64,000 nucleotides of DNA, from contig JARCOQ010000002.1 in assembly GCA_029207755.1 (NCBI GenBank), forward strand, positions 84,780,087-84,844,086, given 5' to 3'. The stretch is from Chamaea fasciata. Lineage: Eukaryota; Chordata; Aves; Passeriformes; Sylviidae. Below the pieces are notes generated by a model, which saw only the letters and a program-made list of their open reading frames with translations, made no database searches and had not been told where the DNA came from. Positions 10,605 through 22,841 of the stretch are shown here, in pieces; the first letter of the stretch is position 1; every line of letters starts with the position of its first letter. Position numbers and translations under genes: made by a program.

Positions 10605-10810
10605 GTCTCACCATGAGGATGGTCGGGCATTGGAACAGGTTCTCTAGAGAGGTTGTGGAATCTCTCACTCTGGAGGTTTTCAAGGCCCAACTAAATGACA
10701 ACCTAAAGCAACATCATCCAAATTCAGCATTTGCTGTACTTCTGCAGAAGGTTGAGCTGAATGACAGTCTTAAGGTCCGTTCCACCCTCAGTTTCCCTGC
10801 CTCAATATTT
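10605..10810 (+). mobile_element. CR1 LINE fragment, ORF2 C-terminus and 3' UTR
   Basis: The plus strand reads MRMVGHWNRFSREVVESLTL and then EVFKAQLN, the diagnostic C-terminal motif of CR1 ORF2 (HWN-LPREVV-SLEVFK). It is followed by a decayed 3' UTR with AAGGTCCGTTCCACCCTCA near 10770. Orientation matches the 9440-9870 piece. Confidence 0.9.
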
Positions 10811-12814
10811 TGTGTCTTCTCTGTGATCTGAAAACTTAGTTGGAGCTTGCCATAGTTTTATTGCAGCTGATGGGAATATCTGTAGTACAGAAGTCTGACT
10901 TTTCATGTAACTCTGTGGTGAAGTCAGTGCTATGGTAATCATAATTTAGACATAATTTTGGTAGAAGCAAAGTTGTAGTTGTACCAGGAAGCTTCAGTGG
11001 TTGCTGCATCACTAAAAAAGTGTGATCACAGATAAAAACAAGACCTTTTCAACCATTCCTTATTTTTGTAATTGTGGGTCACACAGGCTTTATTTGGCCC
11101 CATGCTTTTGTTCTTTGTTCTGAAAAATTTGTTTCAAAAGGGAATATTTGTGTCCCATCTTTCATGTGAAGCATAATGCAGCTATTAGCTTTCATTTTTG
11201 CCAGCTGCTGGCTTTATAATGATACATTCAATTGTGGTTTACGTGTTAATATACAAGATGTATTAAAGTAATACTTAATCTGTGCAGCTAATATATCTGA
11301 GGAAATACTGAGACATTTGGATAGTTAATGTTGCAAAGTTTTTGACTATTCCTTTCTTGCAGTGGAGGACATGGAGTAGTACTTGGTCCTTACTAGAAAC
11401 CATTTCCTTCATGTGTGTTTGTTTTGGTATTCTGAACCTGTGTGGAACTTCAATCTGTGGAGTCAGCAACAGGCAGTTTAGAGGCACCAGAAATTACCAT
11501 TGTTTAGTGTGTACTAGGAAGCACTGAGGCTACTCTTGCCCTCTAAGTTGTCTCTCCTAAGTATGAGAAGGTAAGGAAGGCGTGTGTGTGTGTAACTTTT
11601 GTACAGCTAGTTTTATATTATCATATACCTTGTCCGTTGCCTTTTGTGTAGCTTAACTAGGTCGTGATGTGCCCAAATAGCTTTGGCTGACCCGTATCTT
11701 CCAAAATATTCAAAAGATTAATAAATTCCGTGTTTTGGGAGAAACGTGGCTACATTTGATGCTGAAGGAGAGATGGTTGTCATTGACGGTCTCAATCTTC
11801 ACAGGTGAAGTCACTCTGCCTATCAGTACTACTGAATGTCATTATCTGATGGAGAGAAGACTGAAATGAACTTCCAGTTCATCAGGGAAAATTTGATCAG
11901 AGTTTCAGTACTTGATGAGTGCAGTGAATTCTTCCTTTGATTAAATGAAATTTCTCTAGGGCAAAAGACTAGACTGAAGATCTCAGAGATTGAATAAAAT
12001 ATTTATTTATTTAGCGTTATTTAGTTAACTGTGCTTTAAAAATACCCGTTTTGTGAAAAAAACCCAACCCTCTATTGTTGAATTTAGCAAAGGTGTGCCT
12101 GTTTAGGTTGAGACTGAGTACTTGGCATGTCAAAGTAGAAATGAGAGGTATTTTTGAGTGAAGGCTTGTCTTAGGAGGCAACTTAGTGGTGAGTGGCTGT
12201 TGCAATCTTCAAAATAGAATTAGATGTCTCTCCATAACATATTCTGTCACTAAGCCTAAGGGTTTGGAGTTATTGGGTGAAATCATGATCTGTGTTGCAC
12301 CATCATGATCAACTTAGATTGTCACAGCTGTTTGTAAAAGAGTCTGACCAGAAGAGATTATTTACTTCTGAGGGGTAACTGCTTCCAAGATACTGTAGGT
12401 AGCTAAATTGCATTTCTGCAAGCGTTTGATTTCCCTAAGCCTACTTGCCCCTTTAATTTTTTATTGATGTTTTTGGAGTGTTCCCCCAAACTGAAAATTT
12501 TCAGCCTATTTTTTTTTTTCATTGTTTTTGCTCTGTATTTTATCTTCTTTCAAAACTTTCACTCGTTCTTCTCCACCCTTTTCTCCTCTGGTTTTATCAG
12601 ACCTTGCAACCAGCTTTTTCCTGCTGCTCTGTGTTCCCTCGTGGCAAGTCAACAGACTGCTGTGCTCAGCAATCAATAAGTAGTGTTACTGCCACATCAT
12701 TAACACTATGGCTTTAACATCAGGCCTTTTTTACCTTTTCCTGGCCTTCGATTGTTGTATTTATGAACTTTAAATGGTAGCTGCACAAGCATTATCTCAC
12801 CACTCTTTTTCACC

Positions 12815-12960
12815 TGTAGTCCGGCTTAATAGCTGTTTCCAGTGGACACTCGAGTGTTGCCAAGTGAGCATTGGAGGGGCGGAGATACTCTGCTACCGCC
12901 TCCCAATGATACTTCTCTCCCGTCACTTGGTATTGACCGAGTCGCGACTGTTGCACAACA
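12815..12960. promoter_or_regulatory. CpG-bearing patch in intron 1
   Basis: In an otherwise CpG-poor intron this stretch has about ten CpGs, a GGGGCGGAG GC-box-like sequence near 12877 and TCGCGAC near 12942. CpG retention suggests low methylation or recent origin. Its function is unknown; a distal regulatory element or a recently inserted repeat are both possible. Confidence 0.3.
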
Positions 12961-13869
12961 AAATCTAAACAATTGTGGTGTTCATGTACCCTTGTTGTTC
13001 TAAAAGTTCATGCAGTTCCACCCCGATAACTGACCAAGAAAAAATGGGGAGGGAGGCAAAATCAGGCCAGGGAAGAGAGCAGAACTCTCACTTAGTAGAC
13101 TGCTGTTTCTGTGCCATAAGATGAATGATAGAAAGCATCCTCTGTAGTAGGTAGCAAGGTAGGAGTAAGGATGGAAAACTGGGCACTGTCCACGGAGCAT
13201 AAGCTAAGGCTCTTCCTTGATTGCATTCACATTGCCGGCAAGACATTGAGATGTCGGGAGGTATTTGCCTGGCTCTGTCACCTTCCTGTTCTGTGGAGGG
13301 TTTTTTGGAAACTCTGAAAATTGCATCTTCCTTCCTCCTTTCTGTGGGGTGGAGGACAATGCTTGATCTCTGTTGGTGTTATTAAGGTCATTAATCATCC
13401 TGGATGTACCTCTGAGGTAGGTCTTTCCACTGTGTTTGGTAAGGGGAGGGGTCTGTTCAGTGGTTCATTTCATAAGAGTAGAAGTTTGGAGACTGATGTT
13501 AATGGTAATAGCTGAAATTTTTGTCATTTAATGCATTATTCTCCTGAGGCTCCAGAATCAATGAAGTGACTGCTGTTTCTGGCAAGCTACATATTGAATG
13601 TTTCTATATGCTAAAAAGGGCAGAATTTCATTAAGTGCATATTGTCTTTTCGCACATTAGTTTTCAGTGCTACATGAGTAGTAAAACTGCCACAATGAAA
13701 AGTTTCTGATCTAAAATGTGAAAAATTGAGATAAATCCTGAAGAGTAGTTTGGAGGGATTGTTGTCTTCCCCCTCTCATTGCAGGAAAACTTACCTTGTT
13801 TTGAGGGTAGTTCCAAATAATTTTGTCTGTACACGTTCAATAACAATACACGTATAGGAGTATAATTTA

Positions 13870-14520
13870 ATTTAACATAATGAAATTTTAAAATTGCCAT
13901 CATTAAAAAGAATAGACAGCCCCATTTTGTATGGCCCAAAGCAGAAAAAATGGATGCTATTTGCAGATGTTTGTTTTCTCTTTGGCTTCCTTTTAAATTT
14001 TTTACTCTCTTTAAATGATTTCTGAGAAGCTTCCATGAGTGCCAGGAGTAATGTTCTCTTTGGCATAAAAATAGCATGCACTGAAGTCTTTTTTCCTGCT
14101 GAGAGAATTATTTCTCCATTTTATTTAATTTTAAAAAATACTTTAAAGTAAATTTTATCATTAATACCCACCTATGAATGGAATTGAGTATTATTTCCTG
14201 AGAAGCCTTTTGGAGCCGGGAAATAAGTATCTTTGGAGGAACAAATGAAATTTTTGAAAAGTTTAAAAGTAAAGCACCAACTTAAAGCATCTGGCAGCTT
14301 TCAAAGTAGTATTTTGGTGGTTTTTCCAACTGAAGTTATATGGCCTTTATTGCTACCACCTGAAATCTACCGTTTTGGCCAGTATCAGATAATTTTTAAA
14401 ACTTACTTTAAACTCATAAAAAAAATAGATGAAATGAAAATTGCTTTAGTTGAAGTGGATAGAAACACTCATTCTGTAAGGCAGAAATACAAACTGAATG
14501 AAGAATAAGCATCTGAGAAT
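13870..14520. other. AT-rich block, candidate conserved noncoding element
   Basis: This block is CpG-free, unusually low in GC and free of recognisable repeat sequence. It carries long open frames on both strands (minus 13670-14077, plus 14233-14508), which is what slow decay or constraint can produce. I do not recognise either predicted peptide. The conserved-element reading is inference only. Confidence 0.2.
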
Positions 14521-16777
14521 AAAGGTATATGAATAAAATGTGATTTTTGAAATCATCTAATGCAATTTTGTTAGGGAAATAAAGCAGATTGTTAGGTGTA
14601 ATGCATGTTACTTTCAGTGAGCTTTTCTGTTTCTTTATATGTTTGTATAGTGTTTTGCAAGGATGTATCTATCACAGAACACATCTAATCAGTGTTAACT
14701 GTAAAAGAAACCTTTAAGCATTTGCACTGTCTCCTGAAGCGTGAAACATGTTGTGAGTCAGATATGTGAGCAGTGGCTTCAGGGTGGAGACTTACTTTCT
14801 TCCTTTCTCAGTTGAAGCAGTAGCTTCATTGTCTGTCTGGAGCCTGTGTTCTGAATCAGAATCATACTGTCATTTTCTGTTTCATGGCTAGCTTTAAAAA
14901 CTGAATTGGTGACTGAATTCCTAAAAATCTGCATCAGCCTTAACTAAGGGGAAAAGAGAGGAGTGAATGAGTGCAATGTGACAGCTCTTCTTGCTAGAGA
15001 AGGGCCTTGCTGGGTAAAGAAGCTTGTCTTTTATCTGAAGGCAGAAATGACACAAAAGTAAGTTAGTGAAAGATTATATGCAGAGTTAGTTGGGTGTTGG
15101 TGATATGCTCAATTTGTGCTGTTGTGTGCAGTAAAGTAGAAATCATTTGGCTTTTCCCCCTCCACTGTGAAATAGCCAGTAGTGTGCTCAGGTGTTGCAG
15201 TGCAAGTGATCTTCTGTCTCTGTTTAGCTTCTGTTAACCTGGGCATAGGTTGGTGCACATGAACTTACTTGAGTATGCATTGTGTAAACTCAGAAAATTT
15301 TTTTAAATCAGTAGTACAAAGTGAGGGGTTTGATGAAGATTCTGTCTTTTTGTTATTTAGCTTAATGTATTGCTTTTTCATTTCACGTTATGGTTAAAGT
15401 GCTTTATCTAGGAATGGTTCTATTTCAAATCTAATATATAAACAGAAAATACAAATTTGGCCTGTTGGCTTTTTGAGGGACGGTCATTAGAAGTTTTAAT
15501 AATGAAGAAAGAATAAATGTGTTTCTTTGTAAAAAGACTTTGAAGTGTGACATTTGTGCGTGATCTTTACTGCATTGTGTGTATTTTTTTTTGTTGTTGT
15601 GATGGCTCTTCCTGAGGTCTGTTGGAAAAATTATTAATTTCCTCTTGTTGTGGAGTACTGGAAAATAAACAAGCAAATTGCCTAGGTAAGTGCAAGAGGA
15701 TTTAGCTGGAAAGCAAGCCTGCTGGCTGGTGATTGTCACTTGCCTGACATTCTCTGTCTCATAAGAGAATGACCTTTTACATTTCCAGTGAGCAGTCACC
15801 TGTTGGGATGTAGGCAGAAATCCAGGCTGGTAGCTACACTGACTCGCCCGTCTTGGAGAACAGGCCTTTTTTAAACAGATTTGTTGTGTTGAACACTGAA
15901 CTGGGACATGTTTCTTGAGGCTCACCGGACTTCTGTAGTCCTGAAGCTGATTAAAATGGTCACTGGCATTACAGTGTAATAATACTGTTTTCCCTTATCT
16001 GTATGGTATTTTTTTTTTTACAATGTAATTTTCCATCCATAGTAATTTTGTTTTTTCATTCTGTATCCACCTGCCTGTATTCTCCATGCTGCTCAGTTTA
16101 CCACTTCAGGATGGTTGAAATTGTGTGACTGTGCATAAGCAGTTAATTCATAGTCAAAGCTTTGAAAATAACTTATCCAGGTTTAGCACTTTAACCGGTA
16201 GCGATACAGATGTAGCAATTACAACTACATAGACAGAAGTGAGTGGCATTTAGCACATTGTAATTGGCTCATGTGGTTATAGTTACCTTGAAGTGAGCTT
16301 AGTCATTAGGACAAAGGGTTAGAAACTGGACTTTTAAAAAAAAAATTCAATGTAAATTAGTAATTATTTAAATAATTGACCTTTCCCTACTTTGGTAAGA
16401 TAGGGCACTGTTTTTAGAGTTGGGAGAAAATTCGTAGACTAGATGGTACAGGTTTCTATAAATCCAGTTTATAAGAAAGAAAACTGGTTTAGACAAGACT
16501 TAAGAAAGAAAATAGTTCTTGCAAGCATGTAAGAAAATATATAAAGATCATTAACATAAAAATAAATCAATGCATTTCTATTGACTAGCTGTTGCAGAGC
16601 TAAGTTGTATTTCAGAATAGTGTTTTTATAAGTGCATATGCCAGAATATACTTTCCTATTAAAATGAAGAAATTAACAGTGACTAAAGGAAAGATAAGTG
16701 TGCAAAGCTACCTTAAAAATCAGATCTCAGTCAGAGTAGGCCTCATCATAACCTGTGAGCCATGGAGGTGTTTTGCT

Positions 16778-16792
16778 GTTGTTGTTGTTGTG
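16778..16792. repeat. Short (GTT)n microsatellite
   Basis: About five GTT units lie in intron 1 of TMEM131. Confidence 0.8.
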
Positions 16793-19700
16793 CACCAAGA
16801 GCCTTGGCATATGCACTGCTCTCACATTACATGCAAATTTATTCTGTTTTGTGTAATTTAATCACAGCTCTTTAAAGACTGGTGTTGGCTAAAGTGATTT
16901 TGATATTAAGTTCGTGTTTGCTTTGGAGATTTTTAAATTTTCTTGTTATTTGATGGTTTACAGGTCTGTATTTTTCTTGTTTTAGCCCCAAATATGAAAG
17001 GCTCGGGCAAGAGACAATCAAAATAGGGATGTGTTTGAGCAAGATTTGTCTATTAGGTGTATAAACTTGTGAAAAGATGCTGCTTAAGCTTTGAGGAATT
17101 TAAGTGAATTCAGCTACTGTTGGTTTAATTTTTTTCATGTTAGGTGTTTACCGTCAAGCACTGTAATGTTGTTGGAAAGGGCAAGGGAAAGCATTTAGGA
17201 ATCTACTGGTAGGAATGGCTAATAAAGTGCTTTCAGTGTTCCAGAAAGCTGTGGTTTGGGATCTGGGGGCTATGGTTGTGGTGGTGGGTTTTCTTCTGCC
17301 ATTTTTTAAAGAGTTTGGAAAGTGCTGTCTGTAGAACAAGCTGTTTTGCAGCAAGTGGAAAGTCTTGGTTCATGGTCTTTTTCTGATATCTTTTATGGGC
17401 TTTTCATAGTAAAGGTGACTTAATCAAAGAAGTTGCATTTTAAAGGTTGTAGATTGAAAACAAACAGAAAATGAAACTTCTGAAAGTAGTGACCTACTGT
17501 CTGAAAAGAGGAAACCAAGAATACACAAGCTAGAATTTGAAAAAATTTGACCCTGAAATCATGTAATATCCTAGTAGCAAGGGTAACTAAAATTGTTACA
17601 GATTCTCGTGAATCCGTTACGTTTGCTTTTTGCAGGAGCTTGAAAGGATAGAGGTTTTCTGTTGAGAGGAATTCAGGTATACTTCTCAGAATAAGGTGAA
17701 GAGGACAGGAGACTTCTGGCCTTGAAATCTTCGGATATGAATATGTATCCTTTTCCTTCTTTGGTCCATGAACATTTAAAGTTTGACTAATAGCTGTTAT
17801 AATTAGCCTTCAGGGCTTCAATTGCCTATAGGGTCAGGAAGAAATCATTTTCCTAATGTGTAATTTGGCTTCTTGGCTGCTGATCTGTGCAGTGGCAGAG
17901 CATGCTGTGACAGCTGAAATGCTTCCTACCCCAAATATTACGTTGTGCCCCTCTTGTAGCAGTCGCCTGTCATGTGGCAGGGATGACTGAAATGGCCCAG
18001 GCATGAGTGGTTTATTTGATGCGTTTTACTGTTCCAGAGTATTTTGACTACAGTATTAGACTGGTAATGGACCATGGTGGTATCAGCTTAAGCTTTGGGA
18101 AGAAGTTTTTCCAGGGGAAATTGTTAGGGACTTAGCAGAAAACAGTCATCTTCCTCTGTAGCATGGGGGATGGTTCACCTAATAAAGCATGCCCAAGTGA
18201 TCTCATACTTAATACTTACAGTGACTTTGCACATCGGTAATAACCTATTGTCTATTGATGACATACATATTTTGTGTAAAAGGGCAGTAAAAACTGGTTT
18301 TGGGCTTGCATTGCAAAGTTTGTGAACTTTCTTAGATCAGGTAGTGCAAGTGCAAAAGATGAGCAACTGCTTCTAATTCTGGAATAGGCAAAAAAGTACC
18401 CACAAGGGCACTGTCAGCATTTTACTTTGAGGAAGACTTTGTCCTCTCTGTGGTCCATGTTGGACAGTTTGGGAGCCGCTCTTAGAGAGATTTGGGTGAC
18501 TCTTTATGACTCATCAGTGGAGGTTTTTTAAAATGTAATTAGTTTTGCCTCATTTGAATGAGGTGACTTGTTGCTTCATCCCGAGTTGAGAGTCTGAGAA
18601 ACCAGTTGCAAAAACAAGCTTTCATCTCATGAAGGTATACGTACTTACTTGCCATTTCCTTGCTTTGATGAAATAACCAATAAAGAGCAACGCAGCCTTG
18701 AAAGTTAGTCTAAACCAAAATGAAAGGGATAACCACAGCAACTTCATCACAGTCTCGGTTGAGATGTGCCTGCTGTGAAGTGGACAGCAGCCAGGCTTTG
18801 CAGTGCATCTGACTTCACCCGGCACTGTCTTCTGCCCTCTGAAAGCATTTCTTGAATGATTTAATGAGGAATAGCACTTCTATTTAACAGTGTTATCTTC
18901 TCAGAATGTTCTGTAACATCTGTCGCTTTGTTTATAAGTTGTTGCAAAGGTGAAATAACTAAAGAGTGGCTGAAAAGGTATTCGGGGTCTGCAGAAGGTC
19001 TGTCTGAATTCAAGATGTTTGAGTAGAAAGCTTGGGCTAATTTCTGGGCGCTTCAGTGTGTGTTATCCTTGTGGAAGAACTGTTGCTGCTTTCTGCTCTT
19101 TATACTGATGGTGTATTGTGTTTAAATCGGGGGAGAAAGCCTCAAGAATATTAAGAATTTGTGATTGGATGGAATAGCCTTTTATGCTTTGCTGGTTGTT
19201 AATAGATTATTATATAAAAAGTTGTTTTCTAATTACTTTTTTTTGTTTGTACCTAATGTCACAATCAAGTGCTGCATATTCTTTGTTTCCGAATTGAGAT
19301 CTAGAAGGCAGTAGAATCCCAAAAAGTACAACTTCAGAGGTGCAATTCCTTTTTAAGTTGTGGTTGCTGAACTTCCAATAAATCAAATACATGAGAAAAC
19401 ATAATTTCATTCTGTATTTCTCCCCAGGTTAAAAATAGAGAATTTTCTCTCCGTGCTAGTTAATCTATAATTTTGGATTCTTACATAGAGCATAAGCATG
19501 ACACTTCTGTGAAATCACTGTCATAGAAATTGGCTGTCATACTCTGCATTTTAACCTAATGTGTCAAAGCTTCACTTTTTTAGTCTTGCACTACAATACA
19601 CTTAGAGTTTTTTTCAGTGATTTTAAAACCAAACTTAAACCATGAGATGAATATCTTGCATCATATGTATTGCCAGTTAAATTGAGATGAATTCACTTGT

Positions 19701-21753
19701 TCTTTGTTTTGGCATCAAACTTTAAGCTGGCAGACCTATTCCAGTAATTTAAGTTTCAAAAGCCCAAAATTTCACAAACTCTAGGACTTGATTTCAGAGC
19801 AGCTTTTTAAATGCTGTTTTGGTTTGTTAGTTTTTTGTTGTTTTTTTCTTTTTAATCTCTTGCCCTATGGTCTGTGTAGTTCTCCTGTATAAATGATTGA
19901 CCGAACTCCAGGTTCTTGGATCAAGGATGGATTTTGTTTGTTTTGGGTAACATTAAGGTAATAACAATAAACACACAGAGAAAAACACTAACTTCTTGCT
20001 GACACAACTGACTGGGAGTTCTCATGCCACTGTAAATATTGCAGTGTCAGTGCAAATATTGCAGGACGTGCATGTTGTTTATAATATGAGCTCCCCCTTT
20101 CTCCTCTCTGGTGATTCCTGCACTCCCTGGGGGCTGGGCTGCTTTCTCAGCCTGTGGCGTGTTACAGTTGTATGGTATGGTAGTGTGAAAAGTAATTGTA
20201 TAAAACATTGTTGTTTGGGGATCTTTTAAATTTGTTTCAAGGTTTCTGCATACTAAAAGAGACTTTTGGAGATGATAGCAGCAATGTTTGTCTTAAAAGC
20301 TAATAAGCTTTTACTTTAGGTCATACGAAAGCCAGGTTGTGGAGCTTGTGCCTTTAAGGAGAAGGTATCAAAATGTGTGGGGAAGTCAGGGATGCAGAAT
20401 GAGATATGCAAACAGTGATATGTTAAGTAGCATAGTGAATTTTGAATACTGAGTGAGGTGTCACCAAAGCAGCCAGTGAGGAAATGTTTGGGACAAATAG
20501 ATGTCAAGGCTAATGTTTCTCTATGTGGTAGGTGCCTTTACTCCTATCTCCCAAGAGTGCTTTTTGTTTTCTGAAAGTACTGACACTTTTTTTGTTTAAA
20601 GCATCATAGAGTGGCATTGTTGGTGATATATATATTGTTATAATAATTGTTTTTGTTAGAACACTGAGCTTCAAAGTGGGAAATAAAGGTCTAAGTCTGC
20701 TTTTTCAGTCCGGGTTTCAAAATACATCTTCTAGAAGTGCACGCTGTGCTTCTGTGTACTGGGCAATGTTTAATTTCTTCCTGTTGAAGTTGTTCCTCTT
20801 TGTAGAAAGAGAGGAATGTTATCACTCATTCAACTTAATCTAGCACAAATGGTAAAGACAGTCATGGAAAAAGGACGTAGGGTAGAGGAAGAATTATTTA
20901 TAGGACTTTTTATTTTAAAAACGCAATTTTCTCATTTGAAATTGCCACTGCATTTTGTTGTGAAGACCTCCTTTTTGTGTGTGTGAGTAGATTTTGGGGG
21001 AGTAAAATGTAGAACTCTCTGACCCTTCCTTTCTTCTTTAAGTCATACTCATTCTTGTACAGATTATTATATTTTACAGGAAGGGCAATGCCCTTATTTC
21101 TTTGTCTTTAGAAGAAAGTTGCATTCCCTACATTTTAAGAGGAATTGAAGAACAATTGCCTGACCAAACATGTAGAGGAAATGAGTGGAGTGTTTGAGGA
21201 TACTATATTTGTCTGGGGCATGAAATTTTTGAGGAGTTTAGTTTTATGGTGCAAGCACTTCTAAACTGTTTCAAAATTTAATATGTTCCTGTCAAGATGG
21301 AGAGGATTGTTGCCATGCCAAGGATTAGGCTGCAGTGTGAAGGAGGCTTTCCAGATGTACAGTTAAAATTATTGGTGTGTAAATGAAACAGAAATTCTGT
21401 TTGTGTCTGAACTTTGTGGGTTTAGATACAGGTACCCAACCTGTCATACTCCTTGAAGTATGGAGTTAGCTTGGTGCAACCACTCTTTTTGGGACCCTAG
21501 AAGAAGTTGTTCCCTTTGGAGTTTAACATTTTTAAGGTAAAAGACTAAATGCCAAGCATGGTACTTCTCGAGCAAGTTAGTGTCACAGACTTATGTTTGG
21601 TTTTTTTGGTAGATTATGCATTATTATTTTGGTTTGTCATAGCTCTGTCTACAAAATGAGATACAACAGATTTTAGTTGTTTAAATTTTTCTTTTGATTT
21701 ATCACAAAATGGGGTTTTGTTAAATTACTCAATTTTTTTCTTTTTCTTTGCAG

Positions 21754-21815
21754 CATTCATCCAGTCGGATGGCATAATAGAAATGCTACGTTTTGATGAA
21801 GGAGATTTATTACAG
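21754..21815 (+). CDS. TMEM131: TMEM131 exon 2
   Basis: The acceptor TTTGCAG|CA and donor ACAG|GTATGT bound 62 nt. The exon completes codon 56 (Ala) and codes for residues 57-76 (FIQSDGIIEMLRFDEGDLLQ), ending in phase 0. Human TMEM131 has nearly the same segment after AEKEA. This is the N-terminal start of the mature lumenal chain, before the first PapD-like unit. It lies alone between introns of 19.2 and 11.3 kb. Confidence 0.97.
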
Positions 21816-22801
21816 GTATGTAGTCTGAGTAAATCATCTGAACTAGCAATGTTTCATCTTTTTGAACTCATGGGTTAGTGGAGTTCTAAAAATAAGCGAG
21901 CATTAAGCTCAAGTCCACAGAATCCTTGGACTTTCTAAAGTTACTTACAACAGTATGCTTTGGTGTGGCCAGAGGTTCTGGTTCCTTGATGGTTTGTGTT
22001 GGGAAAACTCCTGGCTTTTACCACAGGTTCTCTCTGGCCTGTCTCTCTGTCCAGGTCTTTCTTTCTCAGAAAAACTGGGAGATACTCTGTGTTTAGGGCT
22101 CATCTTTGATCTAGAGTTGGGATGCAATTGGCTAATTCATCTGTAGGAACTGCAAGTGTTGCAAGATTCCCAAACCTAAAGGCCGTTCTGGGGACCAAGT
22201 TACCACTGGGTTTAAAGAACTTCTAATTACTGCGGTGAAGTAATTACTGTTGCAAATAGTTGTTTTTCATGTATGATGTTGCCATTCCTATCAGTTTTCT
22301 TTTGGTTTGAGTCAAAACAGGAAAAAAGTTAATTTTAAAAAATATGTGCTGAAATTTTGAGATGGTGGCAGTAGTTAGGATGACATACATAGCAACATGG
22401 CTTGATACTAGAGATAACATAGCTCTGAAGTTCCATTGACTAAGATTTCATATTTCATGCATTCCATATGCATGCATTTTGTGAATTGTATGTGTGTTGA
22501 GAATATTTTTCTTAAAATTCCTTGATGGTGATAGTCTTCTACTTGAAAGGGAGCAGAGGAGTTACCAGTACAGGGCTTCATTTATAATTCCTACCTCCTA
22601 GGAGTTCAAAAAAGTCAATACATGTGTCAACATATTACGTGTTTCAGATATATGATGTTGTCTTCTTTGGTTTTTTCCTCACCTACGAAGTTGCTTAGGT
22701 TGGTTTTTTTCTTTCTTCAGTCCTTGGTCCTTAGTGTAACTCAAAAATATCTTACTGTAGATGTTAGGACTGTAATGTACAAGACTAAGGTACTTGAAAA
22801 T

Positions 22802-22841
22802 TATGCAAACTGGTGACTTCAAAACTATGCAAACTAGTGAC
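22802..22841 (+). repeat. Two-copy 24-bp tandem duplication
   Basis: TATGCAAACTGGTGAC at 22802-22817 recurs at 22826-22841 with a single change. It is a local duplication, probably from replication slippage. Confidence 0.8.

Larger units (their letters stand above)
2549..21753 (+). other. TMEM131 intron 1 (19.2 kb)
   Basis: This phase 1 intron starts inside the CpG island, holds a G-run cluster at 2664-2684, then becomes AT-rich. It contains CR1 fragments at 7945-8015, 9440-9870 and 10605-10810, a GC-rich patch at 10370-10560, a CpG-bearing patch at 12815-12960 and an AT-rich candidate conserved block at 13870-14520. I see no other gene. Open frames in it, the longest 164 codons at 15431-15925 on the minus strand, look like chance. 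It ends in a strong pyrimidine tract and TTTGCAG. Confidence 0.9.

Noticed and set aside
15431..15925. 164-codon minus-strand frame in intron 1
   Set aside because: No recognisable motif, no supporting splice sites or promoter, and odd composition. A frame of this length is possible by chance when six frames of 64 kb are scanned.
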